A stretch of 64,000 bases of DNA from Flavobacterium hungaricum (GCF_015182285.1 NZ_PRDM01000001.1:992001-1056000); one strand, 5' to 3'. Shown: positions 27,630-36,926, counted from the first letter of the stretch. Program-made: numbers and translations. The notes: generated from the letters alone by a model not told the origin.

Positions 27630-29021
27630 AAAAGCTCGTTAGAAATAGTTCTTTCTTATTTTTTCTTATTTTTTGTCGGGCTGAGCGGAGTCGAAGCCCC
27701 GCAAAGTTTAACTTTATCAATTGTACCACGCAAAAATACTGAGATTTTCTTTCACGCAGATTTTACAGATTTAAGCAGATTTTTTTTGATTTTATGTTTA
27801 AATAATCTGCGATATCTGCTTAAATCTTTTTTAAATCTGCGTGAAATAAAACTTGAGATAATACTAAAATAAAAAGCTCGTTAGAAATAGTTCTTTCTTT
27901 TTTTTTTGTCAGTCTGAGCGGAGTCGAAGCCCCGCAAAGTTTAACTTTATCAATTGTACCTCGGAAAAATACCAAGATTTCTTTCACGCAGATTTTACAG
28001 ATTTAAGCAGATTTTTTTTGATTTTATGTTTAAATAATCTGCGATATCTGCTTAAATCTTTTTTAAATCTGCGTGAAATAAAATTTGAGATAATACTAAA
28101 ATAAAAAAGCTCGTTAGAAATAGTTCTTTCTTTTTTTTTTGTCAGTCTGAGCGGAGTCGAAGCCCCGAAAAGTTTAACATTATCAATTGTACCACGCAAA
28201 AAATACTGAGATTTTCTTTCACGCAGATTTTACAGTTTTAAGCAGATTTTTTTTGATTTTATGTTTAAATAATCTGCGATATCTGCTTAAACCTTTTTTA
28301 AATCTGCGTGAAATAAATTTGAGATAATACTAAAATAAAAAAGCTCGTTAGAAATAGTTCTTTCTTTTTTTTTGTCAGGCTGAGCGTAGTGGAAGCCCCG
28401 CAAAGTTTAACTTTATCAATTGTACCTCGCAAAAATATCAAGATTTTCTTTCACGCAGATTTTTTTTGATTTTATGTTTAAATAATCTGCGATATCTGCT
28501 TAAATCTTTTTTAAATCTGCGTGAAATAAAATTTGAGATAATACTAAAATAAAAAAGCTCGTTAGGAATAGTTCTTTCTTTTTTTTTGTCAGTCTGAGCG
28601 GAGTCGAAGCCCCGCAAAGTTTAACTTTATCAATTGTACCTCGCAAAAATACCAAGATTTTCTTTCACACAGATTTTACAGATTTAAGCAGATTTTTTTT
28701 GATTTTATGTTTAAATAATCTACGATATCTGCTTAAATCTTTTTTAAATCTGCGTGAAATAAAATTTGAGATAATACTAAAATAAAAAAGCTCGTTAGAA
28801 ATAGTTCTTTCTTTTTTTTGTCAGTCTGAGCGGAGTCGAAGCCCCGCAAAGTTTAACTTTATCAATTGTACCTCGCAAAAATACCAAGATTTTCTTTCAC
28901 GCAGATTTTACAGATTTAAGCAGATTTTTTTTGATTTTATGTTTAAATAATCTACGATATCTGCTTAAATCTTTTTTAAATCTGCGTGAAATAAAATTCG
29001 AGATAATACTAAAATAAAAAA
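27628..29021. repeat. Array of six ~230-bp tandem repeats
   Basis: Six consecutive units begin (at GCTCGTTAG) at 27634, 27876, 28109, 28343, 28557 and 28790, giving spacings of 242, 233, 234, 214, 233 and 232 bases to the next start. Unit order is: AAAAAAGCTCGTTAG, a T-run, TCTGAGCGGAGTCGAAGCCC, TTAACTTTATCAATTGTACC, then a dyad in which AAATCTGCGTGAAA mirrors TTTCACGCAGATTT and ATTTAAGCAGAT mirrors ATCTGCTTAAAT. The fourth unit lacks ~20 bases (TTACAGATTTAAGCAGA). The array ends in the start of a hairpin terminator. No plausible gene inside; the minus-strand ORF at 27984-28199 is repeat-derived. Confidence 0.95.
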
Positions 29022-29051
29022 GCTTGTTAGATCATCTAACAAGCTTTTTCT
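29017..29051. terminator. Bidirectional hairpin terminator at the end of the repeat array
   Basis: AAAAAGCTTGTTAGAT / ATCTAACAAGCTTTTT, a near-perfect stem with short loop. It serves fumarylacetoacetase (-), and perhaps also the EEP gene 1.4 kb upstream. Its left arm resembles the first bases of every repeat unit. Confidence 0.85.
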
Positions 29052-29096
29052 AAATATATATTACATTAAAATTAATGTATGACTATCTTCTCTTCA

Positions 29097-30377
29097 TTAT
29101 CGGATAAAAGGAGGTAATAATTGGCTCGAAACTTCCCCAAAACCAATTCTCACTTCATTGTTTTCACAGAAACCACGAATGATTACCGTATCGTTATCTT
29201 CAATAAACTTGCGTTCGCTTCCGTCTTTTAATTTTAATGGATTTTTTCCGCCCCAAGTCAATTCCAGCATTGATCCAAAACTATCTGGAGTCGGGCCGGA
29301 AATAGTTCCAGAACCCATCATGTCACCAGAGTTAACACGACATCCGTTTGAAGTATGATGTGCTAATTGCTGGCTCATTGACCAATATAAATATTTGAAA
29401 TTAGATTTTGAAATAACCGTTTCTTCTTGATCTTCTGGTTTAAGAGAAACTTCTAAATGTATATCAAAAGCTTTTTTGCCTTTTATTTGAAGATATGGAA
29501 GAGGAGTAGGATCTTGTTTAGGGCCTTTTGTTCTAAAAGGTTCTAAAGCATCCATAGTCACAATCCACGGAGAAATAGAAGTTGCAAAGTTTTTGGCTAA
29601 GAATGGTCCAAGCGGCACATATTCCCATTTCTGAATATCGCGGGCACTCCAGTCATTCAATAAAACCATTCCGAAAATATAATCTTCTGCTTCATACGTT
29701 GGAATATTTTCTCCCATTACGTTTACATCAGTAGTAATAAAAGCAGTTTCTAATTCGAAATCTACCAAACGTGATGCGCCAAAAACAGGAGTGTCATGTC
29801 CGACTGGTAAAGTTTGTCCCATTGGACGGTGAACCGGAATTCCAGACGGAACGATCGTAGAACTTCTTCCATGATACCCAACCGGAATGTGTAACCAGTT
29901 TGGCAATAAAGCATTCTCAGGATCGCGGAACATTTTACCAACATTGGTTGCGTGTTCTTTGCTTGAATAAAAGTCGGTATAGTCACCAATTAAAACAGGT
30001 AACTGCATTTCGATATCGTCAATATTAAATATCACTATATCTCTATGTTTTGTGGAATCTCTTAGTTGTGGATTCTCTGCGTCAAAAATTTCTGCAATGC
30101 GGTTTCGGACCAAACGCCATGTTTTTTTCCCGTCAGAAATAAAATCATTCAGCGTGTCCTGCATAAACATATCATCGGTTAAATCTATTCCTTCAAAATA
30201 GTTTAATTGTTGTAAAGCCCCTAAATCTATAGCATAATCGCCAATTCTAGTTCCTACAGTAACGACATTTTCTTTAGTAAGAAATACACCGAAAGGAATA
30301 TTTTGAATAGGGAAGTCGCTGTTTTCTGGCACTTCTAACCATGATTTTCTTTTGGTATCGTTGGCGGTTATCGGCAT
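29097..30377 (-). CDS. fahA: Fumarylacetoacetase
   Basis: Hydrolyses fumarylacetoacetate to fumarate and acetoacetate, the last step of tyrosine degradation. 426 residues: an N-terminal SH3-like domain (1-120) and a C-terminal FAH domain with LLNDWSARDIQKWEYVPLGPF, a block almost unchanged across the family, plus MLELTWGGKNPL near the C-terminus. It is divergent from glyA and has a strong promoter (TTTG-N19-TATATTTG) whose -33 element lies close to the glyA -7 box. Other tyrosine catabolism genes are not in the window. Confidence 0.95.
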   Translation of the reverse strand: MPITANDTKRKSWLEVPENSDFPIQNIPFGVFLTKENVVTVGTRIGDYAIDLGALQQLNYFEGIDLTDDMFMQDTLNDFISDGKKTWRLVRNRIAEIFDAENPQLRDSTKHRDIVIFNIDDIEMQLPVLIGDYTDFYSSKEHATNVGKMFRDPENALLPNWLHIPVGYHGRSSTIVPSGIPVHRPMGQTLPVGHDTPVFGASRLVDFELETAFITTDVNVMGENIPTYEAEDYIFGMVLLNDWSARDIQKWEYVPLGPFLAKNFATSISPWIVTMDALEPFRTKGPKQDPTPLPYLQIKGKKAFDIHLEVSLKPEDQEETVISKSNFKYLYWSMSQQLAHHTSNGCRVNSGDMMGSGTISGPTPDSFGSMLELTWGGKNPLKLKDGSERKFIEDNDTVIIRGFCENNEVRIGFGEVSSQLLPPFIR

Positions 30378-30412
30378 GTCTTGTGTTAATTATTTGTTGA
30401 AAAAATACATGT

Positions 30413-30443
30413 CAAATATATCATAATCTAGCAGTATGGCAAA
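30413..30443 (-). promoter_or_regulatory. fahA promoter (TTTG-N19-TATATTTG)
   Basis: On the minus strand TTTG at 30443-30440 and TATATTTG at 30420-30413, with a 19-base spacer. The leader is about 30 bases. Confidence 0.75.
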
Positions 30444-30453
30444 CGTTTTTTTG

Positions 30454-30461
30454 TATTTTTG
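30454..30461 (+). promoter_or_regulatory. glyA -7 box TATTTTTG
   Basis: Ends 26 bases before the ATG at 30487. The longer open frame starts at 30436, upstream of this box, so it cannot be the start of this transcript. Confidence 0.6.
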
Positions 30462-30486
30462 CAGGAAATTAACGAAAAACGAAAAA

Positions 30487-31761
30487 ATGCAACGCGACGA
30501 ACAAATTTTTGATCTTATCCAAGAGGAAAAAGAAAGACAAATTCACGGACTAGAACTTATTGCTTCTGAGAATTTTGTAAGTGATGAAGTAATGGCAGCA
30601 GCAGGGTCTGTTTTAACTAATAAATATGCTGAAGGTTATCCTGGTAAAAGATACTATGGCGGCTGTGAAGTTGTTGATGTTATCGAGCAGATTGCTATTG
30701 ACAGAGCTAAAGAATTATTTGGTGCTGAATATGCAAACGTACAGCCGCACTCAGGTTCGCAGGCAAACACTTCTGTTTACCATGCTTGTTTGAATCCTGG
30801 TGATACTATTTTAGGTTTTGACTTATCTCACGGAGGTCACTTGACTCACGGTTCTCCTGTAAACTTTTCAGGACGTTTATACCGCCCTGTTTTTTATGGT
30901 GTAGACGCAGAAACTGGTCGTTTAGATTATGATAAAATTCAAGAAATTGCTACAAAAGAGCAACCAAAATTAATCATCGCTGGAGCTTCTGCTTATTCTC
31001 GTGATATGGATTTTGCTCGTTTCAGACAAATTGCTGACAGCGTTGGAGCAATCTTATTTGCAGATATTTCGCACCCAGCGGGTCTTATCGCAAAAGGATT
31101 AATGAATGACCCAATTCCTCACTGTCATATCGTTTCTACAACAACTCACAAAACATTAAGAGGACCAAGAGGAGGTTTGATCTTAATGGGGAAAGATTTC
31201 CCAAATCCACAAGGATTAACAACTCCAAAAGGTGAAATCAGAATGATGTCTTCATTGTTAGATTTAGCTGTTTTCCCTGGAAATCAAGGCGGGCCTTTAA
31301 TGCACATTATTGCAGCTAAAGCCGTTGCTTTTGGAGAAGCACTTAAAGATGAATTCTTTACATATGCAATGCAATTGCAGAAAAATGCAAACGCAATGGC
31401 AGATGCCTTCGTAAAAAGAGGTTACAAAATTATTTCTGGCGGAACAGATAACCACATGATGCTTATTGACTTAAGAAATAAAAATATTTCGGGTAAAGAA
31501 GCTGAAAATGCATTAGTAAAAGCAGAAATCACAGTAAATAAAAATATGGTTCCGTTTGACGATAAATCACCATTTATCACGTCTGGAATTCGTGTCGGAA
31601 CAGCTGCAATCACAACTCGTGGATTAGTTGAAGCGGATATGGAAACTATCGTAGCTTTAATCGATAAAGTTCTTTCTGATCATACAAACGAAGATCTTAT
31701 CGAAGAAGTGGCAAACGAAGTAAACGAAATGATGAGCGAAAGACCGATTTTTGCTTACTAA
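30487..31761 (+). CDS. glyA: Serine hydroxymethyltransferase
   Basis: Interconverts serine and glycine with tetrahydrofolate, supplying one-carbon units. 424 residues, PLP-dependent: LIASENFVS near the N-terminus, [21 protein letters not shown], and the PLP lysine in [14 protein letters not shown]. The start is placed at MQRDEQIF (30487), which matches the family N-terminus; the 17-residue upstream extension lies over the promoter. Confidence 0.96.
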   Translation: MQRDEQIFDLIQEEKERQIHGLELIASENFVSDEVMAAAGSVLTNKYAEGYPGKRYYGGCEVVDVIEQIAIDRAKELFGAEYANVQPHSGSQANTSVYHACLNPGDTILGFDLSHGGHLTHGSPVNFSGRLYRPVFYGVDAETGRLDYDKIQEIATKEQPKLIIAGASAYSRDMDFARFRQIADSVGAILFADISHPAGLIAKGLMNDPIPHCHIVSTTTHKTLRGPRGGLILMGKDFPNPQGLTTPKGEIRMMSSLLDLAVFPGNQGGPLMHIIAAKAVAFGEALKDEFFTYAMQLQKNANAMADAFVKRGYKIISGGTDNHMMLIDLRNKNISGKEAENALVKAEITVNKNMVPFDDKSPFITSGIRVGTAAITTRGLVEADMETIVALIDKVLSDHTNEDLIEEVANEVNEMMSERPIFAY

Positions 31762-31938
31762 AAAATAGTTTCAAGTTTAAAGTTTCAAGTTTAAAGTTTT
31801 GGACTGTTCAAAAAACAGTGTAAGACTTTAAACTTTTTTCGTTTAGAAAAGAAAACCTGAAACCTGAAACCTGAAACCTGAAACCTGAAACCTGAAACCT
31901 GAAACTTGACACTTAAAACCTGAAACAAAACAAAAACT
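31762..31938. repeat. glyA-miaE spacer with heptanucleotide tandem repeat
   Basis: Seven perfect copies of CCTGAAA run from 31856 to 31904, followed by decayed copies. The left part has TTTCAAGTTTAAAG twice, and AAACAGTG/CACTGTTT-like fragments. No clear terminator hairpin for glyA. The number of units is likely to vary between strains. Confidence 0.85.
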
Positions 31939-32532
31939 ATGGGCGTACTAAGATTACAATTGCCAACCGACCCAAGATGGGTAAATATAGTTGAGAAAAA
32001 TATAGAAGAAATCTTAACAGATCACGCTTGGTGCGAGCAAAAAGCGGCAACAAATGCCATTACAATTATTACCAATAATTCTGAGCATCAGGACTTAGTA
32101 AAAGATTTATTGGCTCTTGCCAAAGAAGAAATCGATCATTTTGAGCAGGTTCACAACATTATCATCAAGCGCGGCTTAAAATTAGGACGCGAGCGTAAAG
32201 ATGATTACGTAAACGAATTGTATCAATACATGAAAAAAAGCGGCGACGGAAGCAGGGTTTCTGGTCTGGTAGAAAGATTGCTTTTCTCTGCCATGATCGA
32301 AGCCAGAAGCTGCGAACGTTTTAAAGTGTTGTCTGAAAATATTCAAGACGAAGAACTAGCTGTTTTCTACAGAGAATTAATGGAAAGTGAAGCAGGACAT
32401 TATACGACTTTCATCACCTACGCTAGAAAATACGGAACTGGAATTGATGTAGAAAAACGCTGGAGAGAATGGCTGGCATTTGAAGAATCGATCATTACCA
32501 ATTACGGAAAAGGAGAAACGATTCACGGATAG
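31939..32532 (+). CDS. miaE: tRNA-(ms2io6A)-hydroxylase
   Basis: Diiron monooxygenase that hydroxylates the isopentenyl group of ms2i6A37 in tRNA. 197 residues of a four-helix ferritin-like fold with iron-binding Glu/His pairs visible in EEIDHFEQVH, MIEARSCERFK and ESEAGHYTTF. The N-terminal LPTDPRW and HAWCEQKAA are characteristic of MiaE. It stands alone between glyA and guaC, both separated by repeats. Confidence 0.9.
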   Translation: MGVLRLQLPTDPRWVNIVEKNIEEILTDHAWCEQKAATNAITIITNNSEHQDLVKDLLALAKEEIDHFEQVHNIIIKRGLKLGRERKDDYVNELYQYMKKSGDGSRVSGLVERLLFSAMIEARSCERFKVLSENIQDEELAVFYRELMESEAGHYTTFITYARKYGTGIDVEKRWREWLAFEESIITNYGKGETIHG

Positions 32533-32869
32533 TTTTTTAGTATCAGTTTGCAGTGGTCAGTTTTTTTAGTGGTCAGTTTTGAGTATTAGTTTGCAGTGGT
32601 CAGGTTTTTTGAGTGTTCAGTTTTAGTATTAGTTTGCAGTGGTCATTTTTTTTAGTGGTCAGTTTCAGTTTTGAGTCTGGGCTGCAGTTTTTACGTTGGT
32701 CACGTGGAGCGAAGTCGAAACGCGCAGCAATTAAAACACTTTTATCACTGAGATAAAAAATCCGTTTTTTATCAGCGTTTTCGCTTTAGCGAATCAGTAT
32801 CATCCGCGTTCGAAAATTAACTTCAAAGTTTTAACAATCTAAAATCAGTAATCTAAAATCTAAAATTCT
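32533..32869. repeat. miaE-guaC spacer built of diverged direct repeats
   Basis: The word TTTGCAGTGGTCA or GTGGTCAGTTTT recurs at least five times between about 32545 and 32670 (for example TAGTTTGCAGTGGTCA twice). It is followed by a GAGCGAAGTCGAAACGCGC fragment like that in the tandem array, and by a GTTTTCGCTTTAGCGAATC / ATCCGCGTTCG fragment shared with 6460-6600 and 34461-34520. No coding potential seen; only the guaC promoter follows. Confidence 0.7.
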
Positions 32870-32877
32870 TACATTTG
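32870..32877 (+). promoter_or_regulatory. guaC -7 box TACATTTG
   Basis: Ends 22 bases before the guaC ATG; no clear -33 element. Confidence 0.55.
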
Positions 32878-32899
32878 GAAGTAACCAAAATCTTGTACA

Positions 32900-33940
32900 A
32901 TGAGAATAGAAATGGATTTAAAATTAGGGTTTAAAGATGTGATGTTTAGACCAAAAAGATCAACGCTTAAAAGCAGGTCAGAAGTTTCATTAGAACAAAA
33001 TTTTAAATTTCTGCACAGTACTGCAAATTGGACAGGAATCCCGATTATGGCCGCGAATATGGACACAGTCGGAACATTTAAAACTGCTAAAGTACTGGCA
33101 GAAGAAAAGCTATTTACTGCCATTCACAAACATTATACTTTAGAAGAGTGGAATAGTTTTCTAAAAAATGCATCATCAAGTTTTTACGATTATATAGCTG
33201 TAAGCACAGGAACAGGAAAGGAAGATTTTGAGAAAATTGGAAAAATTATTACTGCAAATCCGTTACTGAAATTTATTTGTATTGATGTAGCAAATGGTTA
33301 TTCGGAGCACTTTGTTCAGTTTTTAAAACAAACTAGAAAACAATATCCAGACAAAATAATTATTGCCGGAAATGTGGTAACGGGTGAAATGACCGAAGAA
33401 TTGCTTTTAGCTGGTGCAGACATTGTAAAAGTCGGAATCGGACCTGGCTCTGTATGCACGACGCGTGTAAAAACAGGTGTTGGTTATCCGCAATTGTCGG
33501 CTATTATAGAATGTGCCGATGCGGCTCACGGTTTGGGCGGCCACATCATAAGTGATGGCGGATGCACAACTCCAGGCGATGTTGCCAAAGCTTTTGGCGC
33601 TGGAGCCGATTTTGTGATGTTAGGCGGCATGCTCGCGGGCCATACCGAAAGTGGCGGTGAGCTGATCGAAATTAAAGGCGAAAAATTCAAACAATTTTAC
33701 GGAATGAGTTCTAAAACCGCCATGGATAAACATGCGGGCGGTGTTGCAGAATATCGCGCAAGCGAGGGGAAAACAGTTCAGGTCCCGTTTAAAGGAGATG
33801 TAATTTATACGGTTTTAGATATTTTGGGCGGAATAAGAAGCACTTGCACCTATGTCGGGGCTTCAAGATTAAAAGAATTAACAAAAAGAACGACTTTCAT
33901 CCGCGTAAGCGAACAAGAAAATCAAGTTTTTACCAAATAA
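32900..33940 (+). CDS. guaC: GMP reductase
   Basis: Reductively deaminates GMP to IMP with NADPH, in purine salvage. 346 residues of IMPDH/GMPR barrel. The start [14 protein letters not shown] and [11 protein letters not shown] match the E. coli GuaC N-terminus, fixing the start codon. The catalytic cysteine is in [11 protein letters not shown], and there is no CBS-domain insertion, which distinguishes it from IMP dehydrogenase. The next gene (GNAT) begins 1 base after its stop, so they are co-transcribed. Confidence 0.94.
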   Translation: MRIEMDLKLGFKDVMFRPKRSTLKSRSEVSLEQNFKFLHSTANWTGIPIMAANMDTVGTFKTAKVLAEEKLFTAIHKHYTLEEWNSFLKNASSSFYDYIAVSTGTGKEDFEKIGKIITANPLLKFICIDVANGYSEHFVQFLKQTRKQYPDKIIIAGNVVTGEMTEELLLAGADIVKVGIGPGSVCTTRVKTGVGYPQLSAIIECADAAHGLGGHIISDGGCTTPGDVAKAFGAGADFVMLGGMLAGHTESGGELIEIKGEKFKQFYGMSSKTAMDKHAGGVAEYRASEGKTVQVPFKGDVIYTVLDILGGIRSTCTYVGASRLKELTKRTTFIRVSEQENQVFTK

Positions 33941-33941
33941 T

Positions 33942-34439
33942 ATGATTACAATTACTGAAGCATCGATTGAAGATATTGCTAAAATTCAAGAGATTGCAAA
34001 AATAACATGGCCAATTACGTATGGCGAAATTTTAACTGTGGCACAATTAGACTATATGTTAGATCTGATTTATTCTACAGAAGCACTTTCAAAACAAATT
34101 CAGCATAAAGAGCAGTTATTCTATTTAATTTCAGATGCTGATTCGATAATAGGTTTTATCGGAATTGAACATCACTACAAAAACGAAGCGGTAACCAAAA
34201 TCCACAAAATTTATCTTTTGCCAGAAACACAAGGAAAAGGTTATGGCAAAATTGTTTTTGAAGAAATTGCAAAAATGGCTTCAGAGAATAATTCAAAAGA
34301 ACTTCTATTAAATGTAAACCGTTTTAATACCGCTTTAAATTTCTATAAAAAACTTGGCTTTGAAATCAAAGAAACTGTTGATATTGAAATTGGAAATGGA
34401 TATTTAATGGAGGATTATGTGATGGGAAAGCAAATGTGA
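33942..34439 (+). CDS. GNAT-family N-acetyltransferase
   Basis: 165 residues with the GNAT acetyl-CoA site: KIYLLPETQGKGYGKIVFEE (about residues 89-108, Q/R-x-x-G-x-G/A) and LNVNRFNTALNFYKKLGFEI. The substrate (protein, amine or small molecule) cannot be assigned. It is joined to guaC without a gap, but no functional link is evident. Confidence 0.88.
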   Translation: MITITEASIEDIAKIQEIAKITWPITYGEILTVAQLDYMLDLIYSTEALSKQIQHKEQLFYLISDADSIIGFIGIEHHYKNEAVTKIHKIYLLPETQGKGYGKIVFEEIAKMASENNSKELLLNVNRFNTALNFYKKLGFEIKETVDIEIGNGYLMEDYVMGKQM

Positions 34440-34460
34440 TTTTTTGAAAAACTGCCAGAT

Positions 34461-34520
34461 TTTGAACGCGGATAAAACGGATTTGCTATCGCAAAGACAC
34501 GGATTTACACGGATTTTAAA
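34461..34520. repeat. GAACGCGGAT dispersed repeat fragment
   Basis: GAACGCGGATAAAACGGATT, GCTATCGCAAAGACACGG and ATTTACACGGATTTT, the same words as in the 6460-6600 spacer. Confidence 0.55.
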
Positions 34521-34534
34521 CTCTGGCTAATTCA

Positions 34535-34670
34535 ATATATCAATTGCCTACAGCTTTAGCTGTGGGATATAATTAAAAATACAAAAAGGGCTTTAGCCAA
34601 AACTTACATTTGGCTAAAAGCCCTTCTAGTTTATTTGAAACACCTCCAGCTAAAGCTGGAGGCAATTGAA
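34535..34670. repeat. Dispersed REP-like element (CAATTGCC / CTCCAGCTTTAGCTGGAG family)
   Basis: Outer arms TCAATTGCC and GGCAATTGA carry small palindromes CAGCTTTAGCTG and CTCCAGCTAAAGCTGGAG. The centre (34586-34625) is a hairpin AAGGGCTTTAGCCA / TGGCTAAAAGCCCTT. A simple version lies at 60551-60592. It sits between two convergent genes and may also act as a terminator. Confidence 0.75.
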
Positions 34671-34724
34671 ATTTTTAAAATCGGTTTAAATCCAAGTCTT
34701 TGCGATTGCAATCTGTTTTATCTG

Positions 34725-35303
34725 CTACGTCACAATCACATCATGCGTAAACAGTAAACCTTTTACTTCCTTCAAAGAAAAAACAGCTTTCTTCAATTTA
34801 GTTTTTGATGGATCAATGGTATAATTGAAGCTCGTTCTAAAATTAGCTTTGTTGGCAACGGCTTTAGAAAATTCTGCACGATACAAATCGCAATTGTCAA
34901 AAAGAACATCCGTCAAATCTGCTGCCATAAAGTCTACGGCGATGAGACTGCAGCTGTTAAAAGTAGTTCCTTTGAGTTTTAAAGTATAAAATTTAGAAAA
35001 GTCTAAAGTGCAATCGTAAAAGTGAACTTCAAAAATCAATTTGTCGCACATCGCAAAATTGACTTCTTTGATTTCGCAGCGATAAAAAGTTACGCTTCTA
35101 AAAGCAACGTAATTAATTTTGGTTTCGTTAAAAATACAGTCGTTAAAAATGCAGTCAATAAAAGTGACTGCGAGAAAAGTGCAGGCAGAAAAATTACAAT
35201 TATTAAAAACACAGCATTCGAAGTCCTTAAAATTAAGGTCGTCTTTGCTGTAAATAATACTATTATACTCTTTATCAAGAAAATATTCGCTTTCTTTTTT
35301 CAA
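34725..35303 (-). CDS. Pentapeptide-repeat protein
   Basis: 192 residues dominated by pentapeptide units with Phe/Leu at the centre and a high share of Cys at the outer positions (NCNFSACTF, FIDCIFNDCIF, YRCEIKEVNF, NSCSLIAVDF, NCDLYRAEF), which fold as a right-handed four-sided beta helix. Cytoplasmic, with no signal peptide. Relatives include topoisomerase-protecting Qnr proteins, but this level of similarity does not support that function. Divergent from aspA. Confidence 0.85.
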   Translation of the reverse strand: MKKESEYFLDKEYNSIIYSKDDLNFKDFECCVFNNCNFSACTFLAVTFIDCIFNDCIFNETKINYVAFRSVTFYRCEIKEVNFAMCDKLIFEVHFYDCTLDFSKFYTLKLKGTTFNSCSLIAVDFMAADLTDVLFDNCDLYRAEFSKAVANKANFRTSFNYTIDPSKTKLKKAVFSLKEVKGLLFTHDVIVT

Positions 35304-35461
35304 CGCAATTCAATCATTATTTTGAGAGCGAAAAGGTACTACTTTAGAATAAAATAATCTTCCTAAATAGCAAATCATTTTAATTTGAATTCCTTTTTTA
35401 ATACAGAAAATACTGTAGCTTTACACTTATTTTTTACGTTAAAATAGATTGATTTTTTAAT

Positions 35462-36871
35462 ATGGAAGCAACAAGAAAAGAGCATGATTTTTTAGGAGAA
35501 TTAGAAATTCCCAATCATTTGTATTACGGTATCCAAACTTTTAGAGCAGTAGAAAACTTTAATATCACAGGAATTCCAATTTCAAAAGAACCTCTGTTTA
35601 TTAAGGCTTTAGGATACGTCAAAAAAGCAGCGGCTCTGGCGAATAAAGACTGCGGTGCTTTAGATTCAAAACTAACAGAGGCAATCTGCTACGGGAGCGA
35701 TCAGATAATTGCTGGAAAATTTGATCAGGAATTTGTGAGCGATTTAATTCAAGGCGGAGCGGGAACTTCTGTAAATATGAATGCTAATGAAGTTATTGCC
35801 AATATTGGTTTAGAATATTTAGGACATAAAAAAGGAGAATATCAATTTCTGCATCCTAATAATCATGTAAACTGTTCGCAGTCTACCAATGATGCTTATC
35901 CTTCGGCTTTTAGAATTGCTTTGTTTCTAAAAATGGAAAGTTTTATTAAAACGCTGGCTGGTCTAGAAATCGCTTTTGCTAAAAAAGGGGAAGAGTTTAA
36001 AGAAGTTTTAAAAATGGGAAGAACGCAGCTGCAAGATGCTGTTCCGATGACTTTAGGACAAGAATTTAAAGCGTATGCCACTACAATTGGCGAGGACATT
36101 CAGCGATTAAAAAATGCTCAGGAATTATTGTTAGAAATCAATATGGGAGCAACGGCGATCGGTACAAAAGTCAATGCGCCAGAAGGATATCCTGAAATTT
36201 GTGTTGCTTATTTGGCAAAAGAAGTCGGAATTCCGTTAACGCTTTCTCCCGATTTAATTGAGGCAACTGTAGATACAGGGGCTTATGTACAGATTATGGG
36301 AACATTAAAACGTTCGGCAGTAAAAATTTCTAAGATCTGTAACGATTTAAGATTATTAAGCTCTGGGCCAAGAACTGGTTTTAATGAAATCAATCTTCCA
36401 GCACGTCAGCCAGGATCGTCTATTATGCCCGGAAAAGTAAATCCCGTAATTCCAGAAGTGGTCAACCAGACTTGTTTTTATGTTATCGGTCAGGATTTAA
36501 CGGTAACAATGGCAGCAGAAGCAGGGCAATTACAATTGAATGTGATGGAACCTGTTATCGCATTTGCAATGTTTACGTCATTAGATTATCTATCAAATGC
36601 CATTCAGACTTTAATCGATAAATGTATTGTCGGAATTACGGCAAATGTTGACCACTGTTACAATTTGGTTATGAACAGTATTGGAATTGTTACGCAGTTG
36701 AATCCGATTTTAGGTTATGAAGAAAGCGCAAGTATTGCCGGAGAAGCTTTAAAAACGGGCAAAAGTGTACACCAAATTACGGTTGCAGAAAGAAAGTTAA
36801 TCACACAAGAAAAATGGGATGAAATCTATTCCTTAAACAATCTGATCCATCCAAAATTTATCACAAAATAA
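35462..36871 (+). CDS. aspA: Aspartate ammonia-lyase
   Basis: Converts aspartate to fumarate and ammonia. 469 residues of the fumarase/aspartase superfamily: SQSTNDAYPSAFR near residue 139, GRTQLQDAVPMTLGQEF, and the signature PGSSIMPGKVNPVIPE. The TNDAYP and TQLQDAVP blocks favour aspartase over fumarase C. Monocistronic, with a strong terminator. Confidence 0.93.
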   Translation: MEATRKEHDFLGELEIPNHLYYGIQTFRAVENFNITGIPISKEPLFIKALGYVKKAAALANKDCGALDSKLTEAICYGSDQIIAGKFDQEFVSDLIQGGAGTSVNMNANEVIANIGLEYLGHKKGEYQFLHPNNHVNCSQSTNDAYPSAFRIALFLKMESFIKTLAGLEIAFAKKGEEFKEVLKMGRTQLQDAVPMTLGQEFKAYATTIGEDIQRLKNAQELLLEINMGATAIGTKVNAPEGYPEICVAYLAKEVGIPLTLSPDLIEATVDTGAYVQIMGTLKRSAVKISKICNDLRLLSSGPRTGFNEINLPARQPGSSIMPGKVNPVIPEVVNQTCFYVIGQDLTVTMAAEAGQLQLNVMEPVIAFAMFTSLDYLSNAIQTLIDKCIVGITANVDHCYNLVMNSIGIVTQLNPILGYEESASIAGEALKTGKSVHQITVAERKLITQEKWDEIYSLNNLIHPKFITK

Positions 36872-36896
36872 ATCTTGTATAAATATTATAATAACA

Positions 36897-36926
36897 AACC
36901 GTCATGCTGAATGACGGTTTTTTTTT
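36897..36926 (+). terminator. Intrinsic terminator of aspA
   Basis: AAACCGTCAT / ATGACGGTTT stem with a short loop and a run of nine T residues. Confidence 0.9.

Noticed and set aside
27984..28199. 71-codon minus-strand ORF
   Set aside because: It lies entirely in the tandem repeat array and exists only because of the repeat sequence.
27628..29021. Regularly spaced repeats that could suggest a CRISPR array
   Set aside because: The repeated unit is ~230 bp and continuous, without unique spacers or neighbouring cas genes.
32869..33123. Minus-strand ORF opposite guaC start
   Set aside because: It is a shadow of the strongly conserved GMP reductase N-terminus.
34725..35303. Qnr-type quinolone resistance protein
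   Set aside because: It is a pentapeptide-repeat protein, but nothing beyond the repeat suggests a gyrase-protection role; the Cys-rich repeat type is different.
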